A DNA stretch of 64,000 nucleotides from Thermoleophilaceae bacterium (lineage in GTDB: Bacteria > Actinomycetota > Thermoleophilia > Solirubrobacterales > Thermoleophilaceae). The notes under the pieces are model-generated. The model saw only the letters and a program-made list of their open reading frames with translations, was not told where the DNA came from and did no database searches. Shown one piece after another: positions 45,321 through 54,600 of this stretch; the stretch's first letter is position 1, and every line of letters starts with the position of its first letter. Location: the NCBI GenBank assembly GCA_030448005.1, contig JAUJNT010000002.1, forward strand, positions 310,200 to 374,199, in the 5' to 3' direction. The position numbers were made by a program, and so were the translations under genes.

Positions 45321-45534
45321 GATAGGACGCCGCCGAGCAATCCCTCTGCAAACCGCCGCTGCCCGACCGCAGGATGCTGTCGTCGCCGAGCGGCCCTCTG
45401 GCCATTTACGCAACAGCCACCGCGATTAGCGATCACGTGTGCCGCCGATCTTGGCGCTCTGCTTCCGCTCGGGCTCTATGTCCAGACGATCGGCGCCCGG
45501 CTGGGGCCCCGGGGGCAGGAGGGTTGGAACATCC

Positions 45535-46132
45535 CTACGCGGCTTGCGCTCGCCTGGCTCGTCGGCGCATGGTCTTGCGGCTACGGACGTCGTGGTGTCT
45601 TCCCTCGGCCGCAGCAGTGGCGACTTGTCGAACGAGCGGGTCCGCGTCCTCGTGGGCAGCACGGAGGATCGCTTCACTGGCGCTGGCATCCCGGGCGGAC
45701 AGTCGGAGAAGGATCCCGACGGCGCCGTGTCGAACCTTTGCGCTTCGATCCTGTTCGAGCACGGAGATGAGACTAGGTACGACGTCCGACACGCACAGCT
45801 CGCCCGTTCGGCATCGCTCGCACGCCAGCCCATGCAACGCAATGGCTCGCACCCGTGGGACTGGGTCTCTTAGCGCAAGGCGAAAGACGTCGGCCGATGA
45901 GTCGTTGGCGTAGTGGTCCAAGGTGTTGAGGCAATCGCCGGCGGACGCGGGGGTTCGGGTGATGCAGCGCGGCTTCCTGCATCGCGGCGATAGGAGGCGG
46001 AGGCTGGCGCCGGCGCCATTCGGGCTTCTGGAGTCCGTCGGCGGCAGCGGCGGCCCCCAGCCAGGCATTCCAATCTCGAAAATAGCCCTCGACGGCCTCC
46101 GCATCAGTCGAAGACAACGTCATCGGGCGCAT
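45535..46132 (-). pseudogene. HEAT-repeat protein, one frameshift
   Basis: ATG 46132 opens a 60-residue N-terminus (TDAEAVEGYFRDWNAWLGAA, AAMQEAALHHPNPRVRR). A shift near 45940-45950 leads to CLNTLDHYANDSSADVFRLALRDPVPRVRAIALHGL and two more HEAT-like helix pairs, ending in a basic tail at 45535. HEAT proteins mediate protein contacts, often in enzyme complexes. Role unknown. Confidence 0.65.
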
Positions 46133-46432
46133 TAAATCACGAGCCTCTGAATGTCTTGGGCGCTCCCGGGCGCGCTAAGGAAGCCGAGGGCTACAGAGTC
46201 GCGATCGCGGCTGTAGTGAAGGCTTCGCGTACCCGCCGCGCTCCCCACCTTCGTGGCAGACGCCTGGGTTCGGGTGGCCGCGACAATACGTTAGAAGAAG
46301 GAAGACGTCGGGCTCAAGCGCTCCTGTCGCCCAGTCACGCAGCGCTACCTGTCGCCTAAAGTCTGCGCAGACCGCCCTCGCCCGAGGCTAGCCTGTGCTC
46401 GACACCGTGCCCCTTCTCAGCGCCAGTGGGCG
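46133..46432. other. intergenic, nothing supported
   Basis: 300 bp; open frames are short and without coding pattern. Confidence 0.3.
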
Positions 46433-46681
46433 TTAACTGGCGACGTAGCCGTCGATCTCGCTTTTGCGGACGGCCGCGCTGCCGCCGCGGGGAGCGCGTG
46501 CGATGGCGCTGCGGTCCTCGGTTTGCTCGTAGCGGGCGCTCGGGCGCAGCCGCTTGAGGCGGTCGATCTCCTCGGCTGCCTCCGCGCGTGTGCGCGGCGG
46601 TGTGAAGGTGGTGCCGGTCTTGTTGGCGAGCGAGCGCAGGTAGCGCTGTTGCTTTGGGGTCGGGCGGTCCTCTTGGGCCAT
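46433..46681 (-). CDS. DUF3072 domain protein
   Basis: 82 aa, ATG 46681 with AAGGAGC 6-7 bases upstream. TPKQQRYLRSLANKTGTTFTPP and RAEAAEEIDRLKR are the DUF3072 signature, a small basic actinobacterial family of unknown function often found on mobile regions. Intact. Confidence 0.82.
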   Translation of the reverse strand: MAQEDRPTPKQQRYLRSLANKTGTTFTPPRTRAEAAEEIDRLKRLRPSARYEQTEDRSAIARAPRGGSAAVRKSEIDGYVAS

Positions 46682-46815
46682 TGTCAGCTCCTTCGGGTCG
46701 GGTCTGCGGCGCGCCCCCCTTCCGCCCGCTTGCGGGCGATCATGGGGCGCTGTTTGCCGCAGACCGCGGCCCGGGCCGGGAGCTCGGACAGGGCCAGATC
46801 GCGTCGCTTAGGCGC

Positions 46816-47799
46816 CTACGCGCTCTCGTCCTGCTTCCGGTCTTCGTCGTCGGTCTCTGAGCGTTGCGCGACGCCAGGCCTTCCCTCAGAGATGCGTTCG
46901 CACCGCTCTGACGCGGTCTCCAACCGCTGCTGGAGCAGCCCCGGTCCGATCCTAACCAGTGCGCCGGCGACTACTCGCGCCGAGCCATCGAGTCTCATCA
47001 CGAGGCGTGTGCTGTGGTGCTCGGCGTGCCAGCGGCTGTGTTCGTCAGCAGTTCTCGCGGTGACGTTCCGCCAGCATGCGGTTGCAACCTGCGCGCTGAC
47101 CATCCGCCGGAGGATCTTCAGGAGTTCACGGTCATGAGCGGGCCAGAACCGCTCCACCAACTCCTGGGAAAGGAATGCCAGGTCACATTCGATGGGGGCT
47201 CGCTTGGCGCCCTCCAGGTCGATCAGGATGACGCCGGTGTCGGTAACGAGATAGTTCCGGGATTGTGGCTCACCGTGGACAACCGGGGCGCTCTGCCATG
47301 GCGGAAGGACGATGATCTCCTCGAGCGCGTGAATGATCGACGTCCGCGCCTGCTGTGGCATTGCAGCCGTTGCCACCACATTTCGTGCGAGCTCGAGCGA
47401 TGATCTCGCAGTCTGTTGGACTGATCCAACCGGGACACTCGTTGAGGTCATCCGGTCGTGGAAGCACTTCAAGGCGTCGGCAAGTGCACCCGGCTCAGCG
47501 TCGTCTGCGGAAACCTCGACGAACGGCCACCAACAGATGGCGTAGCCACCCACAAACGAGGGCGGCCCAAGAGGGGCGAGCACCGGTGCCGACACCTCGA
47601 CGCCGTGACGCGCAAGCTCGTACTCCCGAGACACGGCCGGATCATCGGCCCACATCACCTTGAGAACCGCCGCACCTGACCGGACCACGACGTTGTTCGA
47701 CCGGTGCAAGACTTCAAACGGCTCGTCGAGAGGCACGGGTCCGTTCTTACCTTCCAGAGCCGCAAGCGCAGCGTCAAGGTCATCACCGGGCCTTCGCAT
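46816..47799 (-). CDS. phosphotransferase of the APH family
   Basis: 327 aa, ATG 47799. AVLKVMWADDP holds the ATP-site Lys; the catalytic loop is HGEPQSRNYLV, with Glu in place of the usual Asp of HGD, as in some metabolic APH relatives, and ILIDLEGAKR takes the metal-binding position. Substrate unknown. The C-terminal 90 residues are extra and charged. Intact. Confidence 0.78.
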   Translation of the reverse strand: MRRPGDDLDAALAALEGKNGPVPLDEPFEVLHRSNNVVVRSGAAVLKVMWADDPAVSREYELARHGVEVSAPVLAPLGPPSFVGGYAICWWPFVEVSADDAEPGALADALKCFHDRMTSTSVPVGSVQQTARSSLELARNVVATAAMPQQARTSIIHALEEIIVLPPWQSAPVVHGEPQSRNYLVTDTGVILIDLEGAKRAPIECDLAFLSQELVERFWPAHDRELLKILRRMVSAQVATACWRNVTARTADEHSRWHAEHHSTRLVMRLDGSARVVAGALVRIGPGLLQQRLETASERCERISEGRPGVAQRSETDDEDRKQDESA

Positions 47800-47859
47800 G
47801 ATTCCAGTATGGGGTCAAGGCCGGGGCATGTCCCCGAGCCGCCGGTCGGGCCCGGGCGC

Positions 47860-48600
47860 TTACGCCGCGTTCGCGCCCGGCTCGCGCTCGCGGTCCGCTG
47901 CGGCGAGCGCGTCCTCGATGCGGCGCGCGAGCGCGTCGATCGTCCCGGCGAATTCGGTGATCGCCTCGAGCTCTCCGTCCTCGCCCCCACCCGGCCACAT
48001 ACGGGATCGACTCGCCGCCCACCGCCAGCCCGACGCTCGAGGCCGCGACAAAGGTGACCGTGTCGAGGATCACCTCGGCCTGCGAGCGCGAGTAGCGTTC
48101 GTAGTCGACGCCCAGCGCGTGGGCGGTCTCATGGATCAGCGCGCGCAGCTTTCCATTCGCCGGCAGCGCGGCGTCTACCACGATCCGCTTCCCCTTCATG
48201 TCGCAGAAGCCGCCCGCGCTTCCGTCGATCGGCTCAAACGAAACCGAGTACCCGAGCGACTCCGCGAACACCCCCAGCGGGGCGAGGAGATGGCCGTGCG
48301 AGTCGCCCGTCAGCGGCTCGCACGGGGGATCGAGCGGGACCTGCTCGCGCGAGGGAACCGGATCCACCTGCGACCTGCAAAGACGAACACGACCTTGAAC
48401 AGCGTGACCGTCTCGCCGGTCTCCTCGCCCGTGCTTCGGTCGCGCTCCTTCACCGGCAACGGCGCGAAGATCCGGATCGCCCGCTCCCCCTTGCGAACGC
48501 AATAGCCCAACCGAAGCCAGGCCTTGAACCCGGCGACAAACGTCGCCTGCGGGCAGCTCATCACGATCAACAGCTGGTTCGACAGCGTTATGTGGAGGCG
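47860..48600 (-). pseudogene. ArdC-like antirestriction protein, frameshifted and 5' truncated
   Basis: Frame 1 (from about 48600) gives the ArdC N-terminal ssDNA-binding segment: SNQLLIVMSCPQATFVAGFKAW, GYCVRKGERAIRIFAPLP. Near 48370 the frame changes and continues with EQVPLDPPCEPL and the metallopeptidase part: IHETAHALG zinc motif, SRSQAEVILDTVTFVAASSVGL. A last shift near 48000 gives GEDGELEAITEFAGTIDALARRIEDAL and the stop at 47860. ArdC proteins protect incoming plasmids from restriction; this copy is broken and lacks the usual first 40-50 residues. Confidence 0.75.
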
Positions 48601-49434
48601 TCCGGGCTCTGTCGTTGACGTCCACGGGCGGTCGCCGCGGGTGCCTCGGAGCCCGTTATCTTGAGTCCGTCACCGCTGCCGTTGCTGTCGCCCGCGGTGG
48701 ACCCGGAGGGTCGCGGAGCTCGGCCGTCGCGTCGCGCCTCCGGCCGTGGTGGCCGTAAGGCGGGGCCCAAACCGGAACCGATCATCACCTCTGCGAACAT
48801 TGTTCGCCTTGTCTATCAAGGGACGCCCTCACACCTGGCTGTTGGCCGCATCCGGGAGAAATCTCGCTGGCGTCCGCGCGGCGGCCGCGGAGCTCGGCCA
48901 CGGGGTCAACCTCGTCGAGCGTCCTAGTGATGGCCGACCACGGCGACGGCCGGTATAACCGCTGCCGCCAAGTGGCTCGCCCGCCTGGCCTATGAACGCC
49001 CCGGCGTACGTCTCGAGGATCTCCGGTTCGGACTGACCGCGCTCGAAGCGCTGCCTTGCAAACCCGACGTAGCCAAGCGCCAACTGGCCGACACCGCTCC
49101 ACGTATATGGACCACAGCCGAAAGCTGTGGAAGAACGGAAACGATCAGTTCACGATCGAGCTGGGATGAGCGCGCTCACCACCCAACGGCGGGGCGGCTT
49201 GCGGACGCGCGCTGCTCGGAGGAACGACTTCTTGATGGATGCTAACGGCGGTGAGCGTCCTCGCGAGGCCGGCGCGATCACCGTGAAGCTGCGCGCCGAG
49301 CTTCAGCGCTCCAAGGCCGAGATGGGAGCGACTGGCCTCAGCGAATCGCCGATCCACGTTTACCTGCATGGCTCGTCGCTGCGTCGACGCCATTTCTCCG
49401 TTTCAATGCGCTTAACCGACCGGAAGGGGCCCGT
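48601..49434. other. region without a supported gene
   Basis: About 830 bp. A minus-strand stretch at 48940-49083 (GYVGFARQRFERGQSEPEIL) has protein-like character and may be a gene remnant. A plus frame at 49127-49444 that overlaps the next gene by 10 bases could be a small upstream ORF. A GTTATCTTGAG motif at 48655 resembles the repeats at 52274/52339. Confidence 0.3.
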
Positions 49435-50217
49435 ATGGCGCTGAACCGCACCACCGAAAACGACGTGATCAAGTCAGACACGCTCAATGCGACGACGACG
49501 GCTGGGGTCAGCGCGTTTATCGTCGGGATTGCCGGGGCCCTGCCGCCGGCCCTGAAGGCATTGGGCGTCGACGGTGTCCCGGCGAACGCGCAGTTGGGAG
49601 GCCTACTGCTAATTGGATTGGCAGCCATTGCCTGGGCCATCGCGACCGCGGGCGACGGTCTCGCTCGCGCTTACGCCACTGCGCACGTGAAGACCGACAA
49701 GAACACGCCAGCCCTCGCCGACGCAGTCCAGGCTCTAGCGGCGAACTACCAGAACGCAGCGCTCGGCCTCGAGGCTGCAGACGGCAAGGAGGCTCGCAAG
49801 CCCGCCACCGCGCAAGCGATCGAGCGACTCGCCGATGCGCAAGAGAACGCGTCGCTCGGAATCGCTAGCGACCAGCGATCCGTTCCTGACCGAATGCCAG
49901 CGCTCGCCGATGCCATCAAGGTCCTCGCGACGGCCCAAGAGCACGCGGCACTGGGAATTAGTAGCGACAAGAAAGGGGTCGACGATCAGCGACCGGCAGT
50001 AGCGACGGGTCTAGAGGCTGTTGCCGCTGCCCTCAGCCGCGTTCCGGACACCACCTCCCGCCCAACGCTCGTCCCCACGCCCGCTGGCATTAAGGTGACC
50101 GTTGATGGCCGCCGGCACCGCGTGCTCGGTGCGTTGCTCAACCACGACGACCTGCCGTCGATCCGCTTACTTCTGATCGACGATTTCGGGAGCACCAGTC
50201 TGCTACCAGACGACTAG
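49435..50217 (+). CDS. membrane-anchored protein with internal repeats, unknown function
   Basis: 260 aa, ATG 49435. Two hydrophobic helices at about residues 22-42 and 52-72. Then a repeated unit of about 32 residues: (P)ALADA(V/I)xxLAxxQ(N/H)AALGI... at 92-123, 124-154, 155-186 and a partial fourth at 187-201, each with a central (N/H)A(A/S)LG(L/I) motif. The C-terminal 55 residues look like a separate small beta domain (GIKVTVDGRRHRVLG). No family recognised. The repeats suggest a helical stalk or oligomerization arm on the cytosolic side. Confidence 0.65.
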   Translation: MALNRTTENDVIKSDTLNATTTAGVSAFIVGIAGALPPALKALGVDGVPANAQLGGLLLIGLAAIAWAIATAGDGLARAYATAHVKTDKNTPALADAVQALAANYQNAALGLEAADGKEARKPATAQAIERLADAQENASLGIASDQRSVPDRMPALADAIKVLATAQEHAALGISSDKKGVDDQRPAVATGLEAVAAALSRVPDTTSRPTLVPTPAGIKVTVDGRRHRVLGALLNHDDLPSIRLLLIDDFGSTSLLPDD

Positions 50218-50790
50218 CTTCGCCATGCGCGTGCCGCGTGAAGGAGGGTGTTCGATCATCGATCCGTCGCCGTCTTGGTGGGAGCTCGCGCGCCTCCGCT
50301 GGGAGGGCGCGTGCGCCACCCGGCGGACGTAGAGCGCTCGCAGATGTACTCACCGCCGCTCGTGCGCGTTCGGGCGCTCCTACTTGAGCCGCCAGTCGAT
50401 GGGGCCGCTGCTCGAGCAGCGGCCCCATCGACCAGCCAATAGGAGGCCCTCGAGCGCACCGCCGCTGAGCAGCCAACTGCTTCACCCACGAGGTGAGCGC
50501 GTTCGTTCTTACACCACGTGCTGCGACTCGACTCAGGCGAATGGGGACCCATTGATGCCGGAGAGGACATCGAGAGCTTGCTTGCATGTATTCGCGTTCT
50601 GCTCGTGGCCGCGGGGGAAGAAAGCAATCTCGCTCTCGGAAACGACGACGGCTCGCCGAGTCGAGGCGCGGTTTCGCTCCCGAAAGGTCGCCAAGGTTTG
50701 GCTATACACAGAGGCACGCTGGGAGCGATGGCCCGTTGCGTTCAGCGCACCGCGCAACCATCCACGATTCGGGCGCGCGCGAGCGCCCGG
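50218..50790. other. region without a supported gene
   Basis: About 570 bp between the repeat protein and recombinase fragments. An open stretch from GTG 50518 (GEWGPIDAGEDIESLLACI) is protein-like for about 80 residues but has no known family. Confidence 0.3.
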
Positions 50791-50799
50791 CCTGTGACG

Positions 50800-50966
50800 A
50801 CGGCGCCTACCGCGATGGTGCCGAGGTGCAGCGCGAGCTGCCCCTGCTCTCGACCTACCTCGGCCACGTCAAGCCCGCCTCGACCTACTGGTATCTGCAG
50901 GCGGCGCCCGAGTTGCTGCAGCTCGTCGGGCAACGGCTGGACTGCCTCTCGGGAGGCCAGTCATGA
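50800..50966 (+). pseudogene. tyrosine recombinase C-terminal fragment
   Basis: The last 45 residues of a phage-type integrase: LPLLSTYLGHVKPASTYWYL with the catalytic LGH and Tyr. The N-terminal part is missing. Its stop overlaps the next recombinase start (ATGA at 50963), the arrangement of recombinase-in-trio elements. Confidence 0.65.
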
Positions 50967-51268
50967 GCGCTCTGGCACCGACTCTCAAGCGTTCTTCACC
51001 GACCGGCTGCTGACTCAGCGAGACGCCAGCCCGCGCACGGTCGCCGCCTACCGCGACACGCGATGCTCCTACGGGCGCAGGACATCGACATCCTCACCAT
51101 CGCTCTCTGGCTCGGGCACGAGAGCACCAGGTCGACCGAGGTCTACCTCCACGCCGACGACAGGCTCAAGCAGCAGGCGATCGAGCGGACGGCCCCGACC
51201 CGCATCCGGCCCCGTCGTTACCAGCCCCCCGACTCGCTCCTGGCATCCTCGAGGGGCTTTGAATCCAG
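50963..51268 (+). pseudogene. second tyrosine recombinase, internally deleted and frameshifted
   Basis: ATG 50963 gives the typical N-terminus (FFTDRLLTQRDASPRTVAAYRDT). At about 51060 it jumps to the catalytic C-terminus (DIDILTIALWLGHESTRSTEVYLHADDRLKQQAI) in another frame. About 250 residues in between are missing. Remnant of the same recombinase module as the preceding fragment. Confidence 0.65.
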
Positions 51269-51373
51269 GCCGCGGCCCCTCCGACAACCACCCAGGTCCC
51301 CGCCCGCGCACGCTCAGCCCCGTGTGCGACTTATCGTTGCAAACTCCTCGGTAAGGGACCCCCACCCCTTCCC

Positions 51374-52174
51374 ATGACAGCCGACTTCCGCCCTGAAGAC
51401 CACTACTCGGAGAGCGTCGGGCGCGTATACGAGGCCGCGGACGTGAGTCGCGGCCCCCTGTCGACCGATGTCATCTTCGACATCGCGGCGGAATGCGGGG
51501 TGAGCGACGGGTCGCTGGTCTTGGACATCGGCTGTGCGAACGGATCCAACACCCGCAAGCTGCAGGTAAGGACGGGATGCACCATCGAAGGCGTCGACTT
51601 CGTGGAGTCCCTAGTGCGGATGGGACGGGCAGAGACCAAGGCGGCAGGCCTTGAGGGCAAAGTCAACATCCGACGGGGAACCATCTTGGACATCCCCTTT
51701 CCTGACGATCATTTCGACTTTGTCTTCTGCCGCGACATGCTCAGCGACATCGAGGACTTGCCCAAGGCGGTTTCTGAGTGCGAGCGGGTGTTGAAGCCCG
51801 GCAAGTTCATGCTCGTCTACGTCACTCAGGCCACTGAGCTCTTGTCGGCGGACGAGGCAGACGAGTTCAGGCAGCGCCTCGGCTGTTTCAGCCTTGACCG
51901 GGACGTCATGGATGCCTGCCTGAGTGATGTGCTCGCGGTGGAGAGGCGAATCGTGCTGGGGAGCCAGGGCGTCCAGCACCGAGTCGAGTGCGGCGATGAC
52001 GTGGCCATCCGAAACCTCGTCAAGGTCGCTCGACTGGAGACTTGGCGCGACGAGTACGTCGCGGAGTTCGGCCAGCGGAGCTACGAGATTGCCCTCGCCG
52101 ACTTGAAGTGGCAGCCGTACATGCTGCTCGGCAAGCTGCAGGGCCTCATCTACGTCCTGCGCAAAGAGAGCTAA
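51374..52174 (+). CDS. SAM-dependent methyltransferase (Methyltransf_11-like)
   Basis: 266 aa, ATG 51374. VLDIGCANGSNTRKL motif I, IEGVDFVESLVRMG motif II and FDFVFCRDMLSDIEDLPKAVSECERVLKPGK motifs IV-V. A C-terminal domain of about 90 residues (KVARLETWRDEYVAEFG) resembles small-molecule methyltransferases of natural-product pathways. GC is lower than its neighbours by eye, suggesting separate acquisition. Intact. Confidence 0.85.
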   Translation: MTADFRPEDHYSESVGRVYEAADVSRGPLSTDVIFDIAAECGVSDGSLVLDIGCANGSNTRKLQVRTGCTIEGVDFVESLVRMGRAETKAAGLEGKVNIRRGTILDIPFPDDHFDFVFCRDMLSDIEDLPKAVSECERVLKPGKFMLVYVTQATELLSADEADEFRQRLGCFSLDRDVMDACLSDVLAVERRIVLGSQGVQHRVECGDDVAIRNLVKVARLETWRDEYVAEFGQRSYEIALADLKWQPYMLLGKLQGLIYVLRKES

Positions 52175-52273
52175 CACGCTCGCTGTGCGCTGCTGAGCGT
52201 CGTCGTCAAGCCGGGCGACGTTCACCACGGGTGGCGTTTTTCGAGCCCCCGCGCCTCGCTTGGTCGACCGTCC

Positions 52274-52350
52274 GTTATCTGAAGCAAGTCCGCATCGAAC
52301 GTCGCTGCTGCCACACGGTCTTCGCCCAATCGGGGCAAGCTTCAGATAAC
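52274..52350. repeat. 12-bp inverted repeat
   Basis: GTTATCTGAAGC (52274-52285) and GCTTCAGATAAC (52339-52350) are perfect inverted copies with 53 bp between. GTTATCTG recurs at 52586 and a related GTTATCTTGAG at 48655. Likely ends or recombination sites of the integrase-containing element; that link is an inference. Confidence 0.5.
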
Positions 52351-52384
52351 GCGCGCGTTCAGATAGAAGCACTTATCCGAAACC

Positions 52385-52580
52385 TCACATAAGTGCCTTA
52401 GCCACCCGGCGCTGCGCTCCCCGGGCGTGTAGGGGCAGCCACTTCAGTGCCGCGCGCGCAAAGCGCTCGTCGCTCGCTTCGCGGTAGAGCAGCACCAGCC
52501 GCAGCGCGTCCTCGAGCGTGAGCTCTGCGAGCTCTCCTGCCGCCGCGGTCGCGAGCGTCGGGTTGCGCGTTGACAGCGAG
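52385..52580 (-). pseudogene. C-terminal fragment of a hypothetical protein
   Basis: About 60 residues with strong coding pattern (ELTLEDALRLVLLYREASDERFARAALKWLPLHAR). Similar short proteins accompany actinobacterial recombinase genes. The 5' end runs into the GTTATCTG motif at 52586 with no start codon in a good position, so it is probably cut there. Confidence 0.5.
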
Positions 52581-52715
52581 CGCTTGTTATCTGTAGGCCC
52601 AGGCTGTCGTCGGCGGTGGCGTCCCGGTTCCCGGGTGAAATCGCCCGCCTCACAATTCCCCCGGACGGCGGGACGGCACCTCGTCGGCACCTACCAAGCG
52701 GTTCGCCGCCTAGGA

Positions 52716-53723
52716 TGACTGATTCCGTCTGGTCGGCTGGTTCAGTGGTCGTAGGCGGTGAGGTGTCGGCCGGGGTCACCGATGGTCCAGTTGTGCCAGA
52801 TGCCGGCGGCGAGGGCGAGCAGGCGTTGGGCGATGCGGGTGATCAGGCCGGGCATCGTGATCGCGCCGTGGTGCTCGAGGGAGAGTTGGCCCTTGAGCGT
52901 GTCGAACACCGACTCGATCCATTGGCAGATCGCGCCGAGGCCGCCGAAGCGAGGCTCTTCGCCCTTGCGGTCCGGTCGCCGGAAGATCGCGCCGAACTCT
53001 GCCATCAGCGCTTCGAAGTCCTGGCCGGCAAAGCCCTTGTCGGCGATCACGGTGTAGCCGTCCAGCTCGACGCGGGCGAGCATCTCGGCGGCGACCTCTC
53101 GCTCAGGCGCGTTGGCGGCGGCCAGCTCGAAGGCGATCGGCATCCCATCCGAAGCGCAGAGCAGGTAAAGCCTGAAGCCCCAGAAGTAGCGGCTGTGGCT
53201 GGCGCAGTAGCCGTAGGCGGCGTGGCCGGCGAATTCCGAGCGCTTGGCGGTCTCACGCGACTGCCCGCACGGGACCGGGGTGGAATCCAGCAGCCTGACG
53301 TTGTCACACCACGACGGCGAGGAGATCGCGATCAGGTTCAACAGCCTGACGATCTGCGCCGCCAGCGCGCGCATCCGCTTGTTGTAGCCCGGCTGCTTGG
53401 GCAGGTAGGGAAACAAATGGCCCAGCCGGCACATCGCGAAACGCAGGAACCGCCGCTCGGACGGGATGTCGAGCAGGATCTGCGCAACCGCCAGGCAGAC
53501 CAGCTCAGCGTCGCTGATCTTCGGGTTTCTCCTTGCACGCCGACGACGCGGCAGGAGATCGTCAGCCAGCACGTAAAGTGCGGTCATAAGGGTGTCGAGA
53601 TCGGCGGTCACGGAGACCACCTCCTTGGGATGGTCGACGTTGGCGTAAGCAACGCCGCCCTTCGACACCCTTCCTATGTCCCCTCGCGACCCCGCTCCGC
53701 CACCCGCGGAACGGAATCACTCA
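52716..53723. mobile_element. IS982-family insertion sequence
   Basis: Ends TGACTGATTCCGT (52716) and its near-perfect inverse ACGGAATCACTCA (53711-53723). The 6-bp CCTAGG flanks both ends (52709-52714 and 53724-53729), a likely target duplication. 1008 bp, complete. Confidence 0.85.
52742..53668 (-). CDS. IS982-family transposase
   Basis: 308 aa, ATG 53668. DDE transposase: NVRLLDSTPVPCGQSRE has the first Asp, YTVIADKGFAGQDFEAL the second and CQWIESVFDTLKGQLSLEHH the Glu, as in IS982. Uninterrupted frame, so possibly active. The start is preceded by AAGGAGG-like sequence on the minus strand. Confidence 0.92.
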   Translation of the reverse strand: MSKGGVAYANVDHPKEVVSVTADLDTLMTALYVLADDLLPRRRRARRNPKISDAELVCLAVAQILLDIPSERRFLRFAMCRLGHLFPYLPKQPGYNKRMRALAAQIVRLLNLIAISSPSWCDNVRLLDSTPVPCGQSRETAKRSEFAGHAAYGYCASHSRYFWGFRLYLLCASDGMPIAFELAAANAPEREVAAEMLARVELDGYTVIADKGFAGQDFEALMAEFGAIFRRPDRKGEEPRFGGLGAICQWIESVFDTLKGQLSLEHHGAITMPGLITRIAQRLLALAAGIWHNWTIGDPGRHLTAYDH

Positions 53724-53724
53724 C

Positions 53725-54153
53725 CTAGGCCATGGATGCTGCGCCTCGGTCCCGAATCGCCTGAATACCGACTATCCCGAGGGTGGCCGCAGCGGCTATC
53801 AGCACGATCATCTGGCCCCATGAGATCAGGTCGAGGTTGTTATCTGCGTAGGGGTCGCTGAAGGCGCTCCAGTGCGGAGCGAGGTGGCTTGCGGCGACCG
53901 CGACGGCCGTCCACAGCCCGACCGCGGCTGCGGCAAGCGGGGCGGTGGGGTGGCGGCGGAGGGTCAGGATGAGCGGGACGAGGGCGAGCAGGAGCAAGCC
54001 CTGGCCGCCCACGATCACCTCGGTCGTGAGTCGACCGAGGCCCTGTCGGAGATGGTCCAGTCCGTGCAGGGCGTTAAGCGAGACCAGTACGCCGGACGCG
54101 ATGAGGAGGGGACGCGAGAGGGGGCGCTCGCTTTTGAGGTCTCTCGTTTGCAT
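53725..54153 (-). CDS. small integral membrane protein
   Basis: 142 aa, ATG 54153. Four hydrophobic helices, the first LLIASGVLVSLNALHGLDHL with a His-rich end, the last ILIAAAATLGIVGIQAI. No known family. Its stop codon lies right beside the IS982 target site, so the element landed at the gene end without breaking it. Confidence 0.6.
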   Translation of the reverse strand: MQTRDLKSERPLSRPLLIASGVLVSLNALHGLDHLRQGLGRLTTEVIVGGQGLLLLALVPLILTLRRHPTAPLAAAAVGLWTAVAVAASHLAPHWSAFSDPYADNNLDLISWGQMIVLIAAAATLGIVGIQAIRDRGAASMA

Positions 54154-54309
54154 CGTCACGGCTTTGCCCGCCGATGGGTCGCCCAAACCGCGGCGAGCGG
54201 GTCGTTTGCGCGAGAGGTCTTTGGAGCAGGCCGACCAAAGATGTTCGAAACCGGTCGCCCGGCGGGTAGCCCGCTGTCGCGATGGTGACGCTGACTGATG
54301 GTCTGTGCC

Positions 54310-54600
54310 CGCCGCCTGGGGGAAGGCCAGAGCTGGATGAGGGTCGGCGTGCTGGATCGTGAGGAGCGCTTGATGTTCAAGGCCGTGGGCACGGGGTCCC
54401 CGCGCGGCGAGTCGCTCGCCAGCCGCGCCGGTGATTTCCTTCGCAGGCCGTTGGTGTGGGCCGTCTTCGCGGGCGGGCTCGCGCTGACGGCCCCCCGTGG
54501 TCGGCGCGCGGCGTTGCGAGGCACGGCCTGCTCCGGAGCGGCGAGCCTGCCCCACCTGCCGGTCAAGCGCGGGCGACGTCGCCCATGGCGCGCCGCGCTA
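54310..54600 (+). pseudogene. PAP2-like phosphatase N-terminal fragment
   Basis: The stretch RAGDFLRRPLVWAVFAGGLALTAPRGRRAALRGTACSGAAS...LPVKRGRRRP resembles the N-terminal part of actinobacterial PAP2 membrane phosphatases up to the Lys...Arg-Pro active-site motif. The rest of the gene is absent; sequence then passes into a sigma-factor fragment. Clearly a remnant. Confidence 0.45.

Larger units (their letters stand above)
42470..45435. mobile_element. IS1182-family copy C interrupted by an IS110 element
   Basis: Left end TGATCGCT...CGCGGTGGCTGTTGCATAAA (42470-42500) and right end TTTACGCAACAGCCACCGCG...AGCGATCA (45405-45435) are inverted copies. The span is 2966 bp against about 1586 bp for copy A. 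The distance from left end to transposase start is 1449 bp instead of 66 bp, so about 1.38 kb was inserted there, matching an IS110 element. Confidence 0.8.
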
